A stretch of 36,049 bases of DNA, taken from positions 1 to 36,049 of the forward strand of contig CAYYZY010000068.1 of assembly GCA_964475955.1 (NCBI GenBank), written 5' to 3'. Positions 16,274 to 24,639 of the stretch are shown here, piece by piece. The position numbers were made by a program, and so were the translations under genes. Under the pieces are notes generated by a model. It did not search any database and had not been told where the DNA came from. It was given only the letters and a program-made list of their open reading frames with translations. How positions within the stretch are numbered: the first letter of the stretch is position 1; each line of letters starts with the position of its first letter. The DNA comes from DATKZH01 sp964475955 (GTDB lineage Bacteria > Planctomycetota > Planctomycetia > Pirellulales > Thermoguttaceae).

Positions 16274-16416
16274 TCAAAGTTTGCCGGTTAGGCGGTCGAT
16301 ACCGGTTGCATCGAGTCCTCTGAATGGAGAGCCGTGCGCGGTTTGTCTTCGTTCGGCGGCGTCGGGGGAGCGGTTGGAAGATTGCAGGAGCACCCCAGAG
16401 AAGGAATGCGAATCCC

Positions 16417-18840
16417 ATGAGTCGGCAGTTCTCGCCCTTCCGCGTCGTCCTCGCGGGGATCGTGGCCGCTTCGCTCGGCTGCACTCCCCAGCAACCGTTC
16501 TATTTCCACGAGGACGGCGACCTCTCGCATTACCTCGACAAGGCCACGGAGATCGAGTACCCCGACGTCGAGTCCGCCAGCCTCGACGAGGTCACCATGG
16601 CCGGCCCCCCGCTGACGCTGGAAAACCCCGACCCGTCGGAAATCTGGGAGCTCACGCTGGAAGAGGCCGTCAAACTGACGCTTCACAACAGCAAGGTGAT
16701 CCGGGAGTTCGCCCAGGTCGACCCGCGCTCGACCTCCGGCATGCCCGACGTGCTCCTGCGGAACCCCGATGGCGCCCCGACGGTCTACGGTCCCGCGCAG
16801 ACCGAAACCAATCCGCGATTCGGCGTGCCGGCGGCCCTCTCCGCGTTCGACGCCACCTTCACCACCAGCGCGAACTGGGAGAAGAACGACACGCCGCGAA
16901 ACTCCCCCGAGTCGATCATCTCCAGGCCCGTTTTCGAGCAGGACGTTGGCTCGTTTCAGGCGCAGCTTTCGAAGACGGCCGCCACGGGCGGTACCTGGTC
17001 GTTGACCCATAACGTCAACTACGAGTGGAACAACAACCCGTCCTTCATCCGCGGATTCCCCAGCGACTGGAACGTGAACGTGGAGGCCGAATTCCGCCAG
17101 CCGCTGCTCCAGGGCAACGGAGTCCAGTACAACCGGATCGCCGGCCCCGGAGCCATCCCCGGCTTCAACAACGGCGTGATCATCGCCCGAATCAACACCG
17201 ACATCAGCCTGGCCGAGTTCGAGGGCCGGGTGCGGAACATGATCCTGGACGTGGAGAAGGCCTACTGGACGCTCTACCTGCGCTATCGCACGCTGGAAGC
17301 GCTGCGCGACGGTCGCAACCAGGCGTTGGAAACCTGGCGCAAGGTGAGCGCCAAGCGGGCGGTCGGCACCGTCGCGGCCACCGACGAGGCCCAGACGAAG
17401 AACCAGTACTTCGAGTTCCGCGGGCAGGTTGAGGAGGCGCAGAGCCAGGTCTACTCGGCGGAGAACAACCTCCGCTACCTGATGGGCCTGGCCGCCGCCG
17501 ACGGCCGGCTGATCCGACCGGCCGACGAACCCAGCACCGCCGAGATCGACTTCGATTGGGGCGAGGTCTACGGCGAGGCGCTGGTTCGCAACGTCGATCT
17601 CCGCCGGCACAAGTGGCGGATCCAACAGCGCGAGATGGAATTGATCGCCGCCAAGAACCACCTCCTCCCCCGGCTCGACGCCGTGGGCCGCTATCGCTGG
17701 CTGGGGATGGGCGACGACCTGATCGACCCCCAGGGCGCCACGCTCCCCTTCGACAACGCCTACCAGACGATGACCGAAGGCGACTACCAGGAATGGCAGC
17801 TCGGCCTGGAAATGAGCATCCCCCTCGGGTTCCGCAAGGAACTGGCCGGCGTGCGCTACGCCCAGTTGAACCTGGCCCGCGACCGCGCCGTGCTGCAAGA
17901 CATGGAACTGGAACTTTCCCACCAGCTCCAGGAATCGCTTCGCGACCTGGACCGCTACCATGCGTTGGCCCAGACGAATCACAACAAGCGCGTTGCGGCC
18001 GACGTGGAGCTGAGGGCGTGGCAGGCCCGCGAGCTGGAGGGGCTCCAGATCATCGAGGGGGCCCTCGACCGAAAGCTCGACGCCCAGCGCCGCGTCAGCA
18101 GCGCCAAGATCGACTACTACCGCTCGCTGGTGCTGTACAACATCGGCATCGCCGACGTCCACTTCCGCAAAGGGTCGCTTCTGGAGTATAATGGAGTCTA
18201 CCTGGCCGAAGGGCCGTGGCCGCAAAAGGCCTACTTCGACGCCACGCGCCGCGCCCGCGCCCGCGACGCCAGCCTCTACCTCGACTACGGCTTCACGCGC
18301 CCGAAGGTCATCAGCCGCGGTCCGGTCGAGCAATACGCCGGCTCGGGCGGGTTGCCGCTCGGTGCCGCCCCGCTCCCCAAGGGGGCCGTGCCGAAGGGAG
18401 CCGTGCCGCAGGAAGAGGTCCCCTTGCCCACCCCGGCGCCGGCGCCCCCCGTGCCGGACGACACCGAGGAACTGCCCCCCAAGCCGGAAGCGGCCGGCGT
18501 GTTTCCCCAGGGCGGGCCGAAGCTGTTCGGGCCTCGGCTGAGCGCCGCGTCGGCCGAAGGCGCCGCGAAGCGCAAGTACGACCTGGGATCGAAGGACCTC
18601 GGCGCGCTGGCCGACGGCGCGAAAGGCGGCACGTGGTCGAAGGCGAAGCGCGCCGCCTCGTCCGTCCGGGCGGTCAGCTACCAACAAGCCGATCCGCCCG
18701 CACCCAAGAGCCAGCCCGAGCCCCAAGACGGCGGCTGGAAGAGCACGAGCAAGTCGAGCGCCCGGCATGAATCTGTCGCGAATCCGTCGGCTGCTGCAAC
18801 TGATCGGAATGCTTCAGGCTGGAAGAGGATACAACGCTGA
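16417..18840 (+). CDS. TolC-family outer-membrane efflux/export factor with long C-terminal tail
   Basis: The 807-residue product belongs to the outer-membrane efflux protein family, whose trimers form an exit duct for efflux pumps or type I secretion. MSRQFSPFRVVLAGIVAASLGC has a lipobox-like end (C22), so it is probably lipidated. WELTLEEAVKLTLHNSK (about 73) opens the OEP region; long helical segments with LDVEKAYWTLYLRYRTLE and LSHQLQESLRDLDRYHALAQ follow. It exceeds the usual 450-500 residues by an N-terminal insert and a Pro/Ala/Gly-rich tail of about 200 residues (PKGAVPKGAVPQEEVPLP), a feature I associate with planctomycete homologues. The last 74 bp overlap the WYL regulator gene. 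No inner-membrane pump is adjacent. Confidence 0.87.
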   Translation: MSRQFSPFRVVLAGIVAASLGCTPQQPFYFHEDGDLSHYLDKATEIEYPDVESASLDEVTMAGPPLTLENPDPSEIWELTLEEAVKLTLHNSKVIREFAQVDPRSTSGMPDVLLRNPDGAPTVYGPAQTETNPRFGVPAALSAFDATFTTSANWEKNDTPRNSPESIISRPVFEQDVGSFQAQLSKTAATGGTWSLTHNVNYEWNNNPSFIRGFPSDWNVNVEAEFRQPLLQGNGVQYNRIAGPGAIPGFNNGVIIARINTDISLAEFEGRVRNMILDVEKAYWTLYLRYRTLEALRDGRNQALETWRKVSAKRAVGTVAATDEAQTKNQYFEFRGQVEEAQSQVYSAENNLRYLMGLAAADGRLIRPADEPSTAEIDFDWGEVYGEALVRNVDLRRHKWRIQQREMELIAAKNHLLPRLDAVGRYRWLGMGDDLIDPQGATLPFDNAYQTMTEGDYQEWQLGLEMSIPLGFRKELAGVRYAQLNLARDRAVLQDMELELSHQLQESLRDLDRYHALAQTNHNKRVAADVELRAWQARELEGLQIIEGALDRKLDAQRRVSSAKIDYYRSLVLYNIGIADVHFRKGSLLEYNGVYLAEGPWPQKAYFDATRRARARDASLYLDYGFTRPKVISRGPVEQYAGSGGLPLGAAPLPKGAVPKGAVPQEEVPLPTPAPAPPVPDDTEELPPKPEAAGVFPQGGPKLFGPRLSAASAEGAAKRKYDLGSKDLGALADGAKGGTWSKAKRAASSVRAVSYQQADPPAPKSQPEPQDGGWKSTSKSSARHESVANPSAAATDRNASGWKRIQR

Positions 18841-19744
18841 GGCGCTGGCCCGGGCCTGCGAAGTCAGCCGCCGCACGATCTTCCGCGATCTCGACGCCCT
18901 ACGCCAGTCGGGCGTGCCGCTTGAATACGACGATCGGGCGCAGCGCTATCACATCCCCGAAATCTACTTCCTCCCGCCCACCAACTTCACGCCCGAAGAA
19001 GCCCTGGCGCTGATCGTCCTCTGCCAGGACCTGGGCGGCCGCGAGCGGCTTCCCTTTTTCGGACCGGCGCGAAGCGCCGCGCTGAAGCTGGCCGGCAGCC
19101 TTCCCAGCCGGCTCCGCCGGCAACTGCGCGCCGCCGGCGACGCCGTCACGGTGCGCATGCCGCCGGCCAACCCGCTCGATGCACAGAGCCCCCTGTACGA
19201 GCGGCTCCTCGAGGCCGTCTCCCAGCGCCGATGCGTGCGCATCCGCTATCGGGGCCCCACCGAAGACGAGTTCTCCACGCGGCTGAAAACCTACCGACTC
19301 CTGTTCAGCCGGCGGAGCTGGTACGTGATCGGGCGCTCGTCGCTGCACCGGGCGACGCGCACGTTCAACGTGGGGCGGATTCGCCACCTGGAGGTGCTCG
19401 ACGACACGTACGAGATCCCGCGCGGCTTCTCGCTCGACCGGCATCTTCGCAACGCGTGGCACCTGATCCCGGAGCCGGGTCCCGACCGTGAGGTCGTGGT
19501 CCGCTTCTCGAAGCGGGTCGCGCAGAACGTGGCCGAGGTCCGCTGGCACAAGACGCAGCGGCTCCACTTCAACGACGACGGCACGCTCGACTACCAGGTG
19601 ACCGTGTCGGGCCTCAACGAGATCTCCTGGTGGATCCTCGGCTACGGCGACCAGGCCGAGGTGCTCCGCCCGCCCGAACTCCGCCGCCTCATCGCCGGCC
19701 ACGCCGCGCGGCTCGTCGCCCGCTACGGCGACCAGGGCGTGTGA
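18767..19744 (+). CDS. WYL-domain transcriptional regulator
   Basis: The 325-residue product has an N-terminal winged helix-turn-helix (LLQLIGMLQAGRGYNAEALARACEVSRRTIFRDLDALR, residues about 9-46) and a WYL domain at about 145-215 with the signature WYVIG (185-189), followed by the usual WYL C-terminal extension (SWWILGYGDQAEVL). WYL domains sense nucleic acid or nucleotide-like ligands in several known regulators. The ATG at 18767 lies inside the 3' end of the TolC-family gene, in another frame; the helix-turn-helix needs these residues, so the 74-bp overlap seems real and suggests translational coupling. Confidence 0.92.
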   Translation: MNLSRIRRLLQLIGMLQAGRGYNAEALARACEVSRRTIFRDLDALRQSGVPLEYDDRAQRYHIPEIYFLPPTNFTPEEALALIVLCQDLGGRERLPFFGPARSAALKLAGSLPSRLRRQLRAAGDAVTVRMPPANPLDAQSPLYERLLEAVSQRRCVRIRYRGPTEDEFSTRLKTYRLLFSRRSWYVIGRSSLHRATRTFNVGRIRHLEVLDDTYEIPRGFSLDRHLRNAWHLIPEPGPDREVVVRFSKRVAQNVAEVRWHKTQRLHFNDDGTLDYQVTVSGLNEISWWILGYGDQAEVLRPPELRRLIAGHAARLVARYGDQGV

Positions 19745-19756
19745 CGAACGACCAGG

Positions 19757-19785
19757 TTGTGCCGCGAGGGTTCTTCCCGTATCCT
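19757..19785 (+). promoter_or_regulatory. Putative promoter of the DUF819 gene
   Basis: TTGTGC (19757-19762), a 17-bp spacer and TATCCT (19780-19785) lie in the 67-bp gap after the WYL gene, 26 bp before the DUF819 ATG. Sequence match only. Confidence 0.4.
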
Positions 19786-19811
19786 TTGAGCGGAAAGGCG
19801 GCGGATCGCTT

Positions 19812-21038
19812 ATGACCACCGAGCAGATGATCGCGGACCAGATCGCCGTCCTCGTCGTGCTGTTGGCCGTGCTGGCCGGCCTGTTCGCCGCGGCGAGCCA
19901 CCCGGTCGGGAAGCGTGTGTTCCGGGTGGTGCCGCTTCTGATCTTCGCCTACTTCATCCCCACGACGCTGTCGAACCTGGGCGTCATCCCGCTGGAATGC
20001 CCGCTCTACGATTTCGTCATCGAGTGGCTCCTTCCGGCCTCGCTGATCCTGTTGACCATGTCGGTCGACGTCCCGGCGGTGCTCAAGCTCGGCCGGAACA
20101 TGCTGACGTTGTTCCTCGCCGGGACGGCCTCGATCGTGATCGGCGGGCCGCTGGCCTACTTGGCCCTCGGCTGGATGATTCCGGCCGACCTGGGCGATCA
20201 GGCGTGGAAGGGCCTGGCCGCGATGAGCGGGTCCTGGATCGGCGGCGGGGCCAACTTCGTGGCCATCGGCAAGAGCGTGGGCACCACGGATTCCACGATC
20301 GCGATGATGGTCGTGGTCGACGTCGTCCTGGCCAACACCTGGATGGCCGTGCTCTTGTTCTTCTCGGGCCACGAGAAGGCGATGGACGCGCGGATCGGGG
20401 CCGACCGGACCGCGCTGGAGGAGCTGCGCCGAAAGAGCGAGACGTTCCAGAAGGAGGTCGCCCGGCCCGTCCAGCTCTACGACCTGCTGGTCATCCTCTT
20501 CCTGGGGATCGGCGGCACGATATTCGCCTCCCAGTTGGCCCCGTGGATCGCGCCCCGCTTCGCCGCCCTGCTCCCCGGGGCGGCGGACGTCCTGAGCGAG
20601 TTCGCCTGGAAGGTGCTGATCGTCACGGCCCTGGGCGTGGGGATATCGTTCACGCCGGTGCGAAAGCTCGAAGGGGCCGGCGCCAGCAGGGTGGGATCGC
20701 TCTTCCTCTACCTGCTGGTCGCCAGCATCGGCGCGAAGGCCCAGTTCGCCAAGGTGCTCGACGTGCCGTCGCTGTTGGCCGTCGGCGCCGTCTGGATCGC
20801 CATCCACGCCGCCACGCTGCTCGTGCTGCGCTACTACCTCAAGGCCCCCATCTTCTGCATGGCGGTCGGCTCCCAGGCGAACATCGGCGGCGCGGCCTCG
20901 GCCCCCATCGTCGCCGGCGCGTTCCATCCGGCCCTCGCGCCCGTTGGCGCCCTGATGGGCGTGGTCGGCTACGTGCTCGGCACGGCCGCCGGCTTGCTCT
21001 GCGCGTACTTCTTGAGCCTGGTACACGGGCTGCTCTGA
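19812..21038 (+). CDS. DUF819 family multi-pass membrane protein
   Basis: The 408-residue product has about ten hydrophobic segments and fits the DUF819 family of inner-membrane proteins, probably transporters. Two conserved-looking blocks stand out: GSWIGGGANFVAIG in the first half and GSQANIGGAASAPIVAG in the second. They suggest the inverted-repeat architecture of secondary transporters, with small residues in broken helices. Between them is a charged cytoplasmic loop (about 190-225, RADRT..LRRKSETFQKEVARP). The substrate is not established for this family as far as I can tell from sequence. The gene follows the WYL regulator by 67 bp. Confidence 0.9.
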   Translation: MTTEQMIADQIAVLVVLLAVLAGLFAAASHPVGKRVFRVVPLLIFAYFIPTTLSNLGVIPLECPLYDFVIEWLLPASLILLTMSVDVPAVLKLGRNMLTLFLAGTASIVIGGPLAYLALGWMIPADLGDQAWKGLAAMSGSWIGGGANFVAIGKSVGTTDSTIAMMVVVDVVLANTWMAVLLFFSGHEKAMDARIGADRTALEELRRKSETFQKEVARPVQLYDLLVILFLGIGGTIFASQLAPWIAPRFAALLPGAADVLSEFAWKVLIVTALGVGISFTPVRKLEGAGASRVGSLFLYLLVASIGAKAQFAKVLDVPSLLAVGAVWIAIHAATLLVLRYYLKAPIFCMAVGSQANIGGAASAPIVAGAFHPALAPVGALMGVVGYVLGTAAGLLCAYFLSLVHGLL

Positions 21039-21085
21039 AACCGGCCGGCGATCAGGCCGTAACACCCTAGGCGCGGGTGGCAGAT

Positions 21086-21134
21086 GAATTTGCGGAGGCG
21101 ACTCGGCTACTTCGTTGGACGGTTTCGCAAATTC
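21086..21134. terminator. Inverted repeat downstream of the DUF819 gene
   Basis: GAATTTGCG (21086-21094) and CGCAAATTC (21126-21134) are perfect 9-bp arms around a 31-nt loop, about 50 bp after the DUF819 stop. The loop is long and no T tract follows. It may be a terminator or a degenerate repeat. Confidence 0.3.
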
Positions 21135-21194
21135 GTCGGTGCCCGCGAAGCAACGAGACGGTCACCGTCGGAGCTACTTGCCAGGCCCTTTCGA

Positions 21195-21223
21195 CCGCGT
21201 GGGTGCAAGCACCCACCCTACGG
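21195..21223 (+). repeat. Partial copy (E) of the two-hairpin repeat family
   Basis: Only one hairpin core remains (CGCGTGGGTGCAAGCACCC and CACCCTACGG). It ends 9 bp from the stop codon of the minus-strand gene at 21233, the same placement as copy C next to its gene. Confidence 0.7.
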
Positions 21224-21232
21224 GACGGCCGG

Positions 21233-21700
21233 CTATCGCGACGCCTCGCGTTCGTCTCGTAGCATCTTGAGTTCGCGATCGCAGATGAACTCGACGCGGT
21301 CCTTTGCGAGCATCTCGTTGCACCAGCCGATCACGCGGCTTGCCGGCAGGTCGCACTTCTTGAGGGCCCGGATGACGACGTTGAGGCAGTCTTCGACGTC
21401 GTCGGTCATCAGGCCCTCGTCGCTCATTTCGACCTGATAGCTTCCCTTTTCCATCAATTCCAGCGACAGTCTCATCGCCGGCCTCAACTGCCCGAGTTCG
21501 ACGAGCCGGGCCAGGTTGCGTTTCACCTCGGCGTCGACGACGTCGTAGACTCGCACGTAATCGACGAGGAACTCGTCGGGGAGCTTCGCCCGGGCGACGT
21601 CGCCGGCCCAGTCGCCGATCTCGTCGCTCAGCTTGACGTAGAGCGGCACCTGGCACACGCCGCAAAACGCGGCGACGGTTCGCAAGATGGGATTCTCCAC
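21233..21700 (-). CDS. Small cytosolic protein of unknown function with an N-terminal CxxC
   Basis: I do not recognise this 155-residue protein. It starts MENPILRTVAAFCGVCQVPL, with a CxxC at residues 13-16, and has further cysteines in VEDCLNV, LKKCDLP, GWCNEM and FICDREL. It looks mostly helical and acidic, with no signal peptide or membrane segment. The Cys distribution could bind metal, but no canonical zinc fold is apparent. Its upstream side is repeat DNA (21726-21795) and its 3' end abuts repeat copy E. Protein-like composition and third-position GC use support it as a real gene. Confidence 0.7.
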   Translation of the reverse strand: MENPILRTVAAFCGVCQVPLYVKLSDEIGDWAGDVARAKLPDEFLVDYVRVYDVVDAEVKRNLARLVELGQLRPAMRLSLELMEKGSYQVEMSDEGLMTDDVEDCLNVVIRALKKCDLPASRVIGWCNEMLAKDRVEFICDRELKMLRDEREASR

Positions 21701-21725
21701 GGGCTCGGGTCAATGAATGGCAGCT

Positions 21726-21795
21726 CGTCAGCCATCAGCTATCAGCCATCAGCTATCAGCTATCAGCCGTCAGCTATCGGCCGTCAGCTATCAGG
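21726..21795 (+). repeat. Heptanucleotide tandem repeat (YRTCAGC type)
   Basis: Ten consecutive 7-bp units, TATCAGC, CATCAGC and CGTCAGC. It lies 25 bp upstream of the start of the minus-strand gene at 21700, where it would fall in that gene's promoter or leader, so copy-number changes could affect expression. Confidence 0.85.
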
Positions 21796-21894
21796 GCTCC
21801 GTCTGACATGCTGCTTGCGTTGAATTCACGCTTCCATCGTAGCCGCCCGGGGCGGTGGACGAAAGCGCCGGGTCGTGGTCCAGGTTGGCCGTTT

Positions 21895-22006
21895 CGACAC
21901 AAACCCGAAGCGCCGGCGAGCAGCGCAACCGGCCGTGTCGACACGAACCCGAAGCGCCGGCGAGGAATGCAATCGATTCCCTCGCTTGCGCTTCGGGTTC
22001 GTGTGA
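21895..22006. repeat. Cluster of GAACCCGAAGCG-type palindromic repeats
   Basis: Two direct units (21895-21920 and 21939-21964) and one inverted unit (21979-22005) share ACCCGAAGCG. A perfect 12-bp palindrome CGTGTCGACACG (21934-21945) joins the first two. The same core occurs inside the element at 1960-2084. Its translations (NPKRKRG) are not genes. The rest of the 473-bp gap 21701-22173 holds only the heptamer tract. Confidence 0.75.
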
Positions 22007-22173
22007 CGACCCATCACGCCGTGGAATCGGCCAAACTGTACGACTACGAAGCGCCGGCGTCGCTGGCCAGGCGGGAAGCGTCGGTGTTAGAATGGGGCGG
22101 CGGTTGTCGGCCGAATCGCCGGCCGGCGAGGACTATTTGAGCAAAGAGCCCAATACCTTGAAGGAGGAGTGAG

Positions 22174-23640
22174 ATGGAAGCGCGTCGGAACCGTCGGCTT
22201 GCCGCGATCGGTGTGGTGGTTGCATGGGGGCTGTTGGCCGTGGTCGTGCCGGGCGGCACGGCCGCCGAGCTTCACGTGGGGGCCGCCACGACGAGCATCA
22301 CGCCCGACGAGCCCGTGGCCCTTTCCGGGCAGTTCGCCACGCGGATCGCCCGGAAGGTGGAGAACCCGTGCACGGCGACGGCCCTCGCCCTGGAGGCCCG
22401 GCGGGGCGACGAGGTGGTGGACCAGGCGATCATGGTCTCCTGCGACCTGGTGGCCATCCGGGACACGATCCAGGACCGGCTCCGCGAGAAGCTGGAGGGC
22501 CGGATCGAGGGGTTCGACCTCGAGAAGCTCTTCCTGAGCGCCACGCACACGCACACCGGCCCGGTGATGATCGAAGGCAAGTACGTGCTGCCGGAGGAGG
22601 GCGTGATGCAGCCGGACGAGTACGTCGAGTTCCTGCTCGGGCGCCTGGCCGACGTGGTGGTCGAGGCGTGGCAGCGGCGCAAGCCGGGCGGCGTGAGCTG
22701 GGCGCTGGGGCACGCCGTGGCGGGGCACAATCGCCGGGCGGTTTACGCCGACGGGCACGCCGCGATGTACGGCAAAACCAATTCACCCGACTTCCGCGGC
22801 ATCGAGGGCTACGAGGACCACGCCGTCGAGATGCTCTTCTTCTGGGACGCCGATCGAAACCCGGTGGCGATGGCGATCAACGTGGCTTGCCCCTCCCAGG
22901 AGGTCGAGAGCCGGCGGGCCGTCAACGCCGATTTCTGGCACGACGTGCGCGTGGCGCTGCGCGGGCGGTACGGCGAGGGGCTCTGCGTGCTGGGTTGGGC
23001 GGGGGCCGCGGGCGACCAGTCGCCCCACCTGATGTATCGCGAGGCGGCCGAAGAGCGGATGCGCAAGCTCCGCGGCCTCACCCGCACCGAGGAGATCGCC
23101 CGGCGAATCGTGGCGGCCGTCGACGACGTGTACGCGCTGGCCCGGGGCGAGGTGCGGACCGACGTCGTCCTGGCCCACCGGGTCGAACCGCTTCCGCTTC
23201 CGATCCAAAGGGTGTCGCAGCAGCAGCTCGCCGAGGCGAAGGCGAAGGTCGCACAGTACACCGGCAAGGAGAATCCGAGTTCGGCCGACGTCCGGCGCGC
23301 CGCGTGGCACCAGGCGGTGGTCGACCGCTACGAGAAGCAGGACGAGGAGCCGTTCCGGTCCATCGAGCTGCACGTGATCCGGCTGGGCGACGTGGCCATC
23401 GCCACCAACCCGTTCGAGCTGTTCCTCGATTTCGGCGTCCAGATCAAGGCCCGAAGCAAGGCCGTGCAGACGTTCATCGTGCAGCTCGCCTGCAACTCGG
23501 GAGGCTACGTCCCCACGGAAAGGGCCGTGGCGGGCGGAGGCTACAGCGCGATCATCCAGAGCAACCGGGTGGGGCCCGAGGGCGGCCACGTGCTGGTCGA
23601 GGAGACCGTCGAGCAGATCAACGCGCTTTGGGAAGAGTGA
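22174..23640 (+). CDS. Exported neutral/alkaline ceramidase N-terminal domain protein
   Basis: The 488-residue product resembles the N-terminal catalytic domain of neutral/alkaline non-lysosomal ceramidase, a zinc amidase. A signal peptide covers about residues 1-31 (RRNRRLAAIGVVVAWGLLAVVVPGGTAA). Motifs include VGAATTSITPDEPVALSGQ, SCDLVAIRD, and the metal-binding ATHTHTGP (H125, H127); AGAAGDQSPH carries a conserved Asp. True ceramidases are about 650-780 residues with a C-terminal beta-domain that is absent here; this shorter form is common in planctomycetes and its substrate is unknown. AAGGAGG at 22161-22167 precedes the ATG. Confidence 0.88.
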   Translation: MEARRNRRLAAIGVVVAWGLLAVVVPGGTAAELHVGAATTSITPDEPVALSGQFATRIARKVENPCTATALALEARRGDEVVDQAIMVSCDLVAIRDTIQDRLREKLEGRIEGFDLEKLFLSATHTHTGPVMIEGKYVLPEEGVMQPDEYVEFLLGRLADVVVEAWQRRKPGGVSWALGHAVAGHNRRAVYADGHAAMYGKTNSPDFRGIEGYEDHAVEMLFFWDADRNPVAMAINVACPSQEVESRRAVNADFWHDVRVALRGRYGEGLCVLGWAGAAGDQSPHLMYREAAEERMRKLRGLTRTEEIARRIVAAVDDVYALARGEVRTDVVLAHRVEPLPLPIQRVSQQQLAEAKAKVAQYTGKENPSSADVRRAAWHQAVVDRYEKQDEEPFRSIELHVIRLGDVAIATNPFELFLDFGVQIKARSKAVQTFIVQLACNSGGYVPTERAVAGGGYSAIIQSNRVGPEGGHVLVEETVEQINALWEE

Positions 23641-23774
23641 GGGGGGTCGCACGTCGGCGCTCGGTCGGCTGAAACGGGGGAAGAGGACTGCACGCGGGGA
23701 TTGGGAAGGCGGCGACGAATCGCCGCAATCCAAATGGGGCCTGGCCGGTTGAGACGCCGTCTCGAGGAGGAACG

Positions 23775-24607
23775 ATGACTCGGAGATCGGGCTCGAGAAG
23801 CCGCCCTCGGCGACGCACCGCCGTTCTGCTTTCACCCGCGGCTTGGGCGGTCCTCGTCGTTTGTGCACCGGCGTTTGCCCCGGCGCAGCCGTACGACGCG
23901 ATCGTCGAGCGCGACGTGATGGTGCCCATGCGCGACGGTGTGAAGCTGGCGACCGACGTCTACCTGCCGGCCGTCGACGGCAAGCCGGCCGACGGCACGT
24001 TCCCCGCCCTTCTGATGCGCACCGCGTACAACAAAGAGCGGTGGGGGCCGCAACTCGTGCGGTTCTTCGCCGAGCACGGGTACGTGTCGGTCACGCAGGA
24101 CTGCCGGGGGCGGTACAAGTCCGAGGGACGGTTCTTCCCGTGGGTCGACGATCCCGAGGACGGCTACGACACGATCGAGTGGATCGCCGCGCATCCGAAG
24201 TGCAACGGGTGCGTGGGGATGCACGGGCCGTCGCACATGGCGTGGGTCCAGTTTCACGCGGCCACGCAGGCCCCGCCGCACCTGAAGGCGATGGCCCCGT
24301 TTCCGAAGGCATCCTTCGGGCGCGCTACCGCGAGGGCTTCGAGAGGCCGGCGCCGATGGCGCCCGGCGAGATCTACCGTTTGGAGTTTCCGCTGGAGCCG
24401 GCGGCCAACCGGTTTCTCGCCGGGCATCGGATCCAGATCTACGTGACCAGCAGCAACTTCCCGAACTTCGACGTCAACCGCAACACGGGCGACCCGGCCG
24501 GCCACGCGTCGCGCCGCGCGCGGAACACGCTGCACCACGACGCGGTCCACCCCTCGTACGTCGAACTGCCGCTGTGGGCGGCGCCGATCGACGCGTCGGC
24601 CAACTGA
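23775..24607 (+). pseudogene. S15/CocE-type hydrolase, internally deleted and frame-broken
   Basis: The first part (23775 to about 24300) encodes a signal peptide and the start of an X-Pro dipeptidyl-peptidase / CocE alpha/beta hydrolase: VMVPMRDGVKLATDVYLP, TQDCRGRYKSEG, and the nucleophile elbow GMHGPSHMAW (S153). At about 24299-24307 the reading jumps to a different frame and to the C-terminal beta-sandwich: ILRARYREGFERPAPM, then AGHRIQIYVTSSNFPNFDVNRNTG. The middle of the protein, with the catalytic Asp and probably His, is missing, several hundred residues judging from family length. In the original frame a non-homologous tail runs to 24446. It looks dead. Assembly collapse is an alternative. 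Confidence 0.8.
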
Positions 24608-24639
24608 CCGGCACTTGCGATCCCGCGCCGCGCGACCGC

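Noticed and set aside
16288..18768. Very long minus-strand ORF opposite the TolC-family gene
   Set aside because: Antisense shadow caused by high GC at third positions; no recognisable motif.
21726..22006. Possible CRISPR-like array
   Set aside because: The 7-bp units are contiguous without spacers, and the 26-bp units are too few, unevenly spaced and inverted; there are no cas genes.
21826..22017. Small ORF translating to NPKRKRG-type sequence
   Set aside because: It comes from the dispersed GAACCCGAAGCG repeat, a known source of spurious small proteins in planctomycete annotations.
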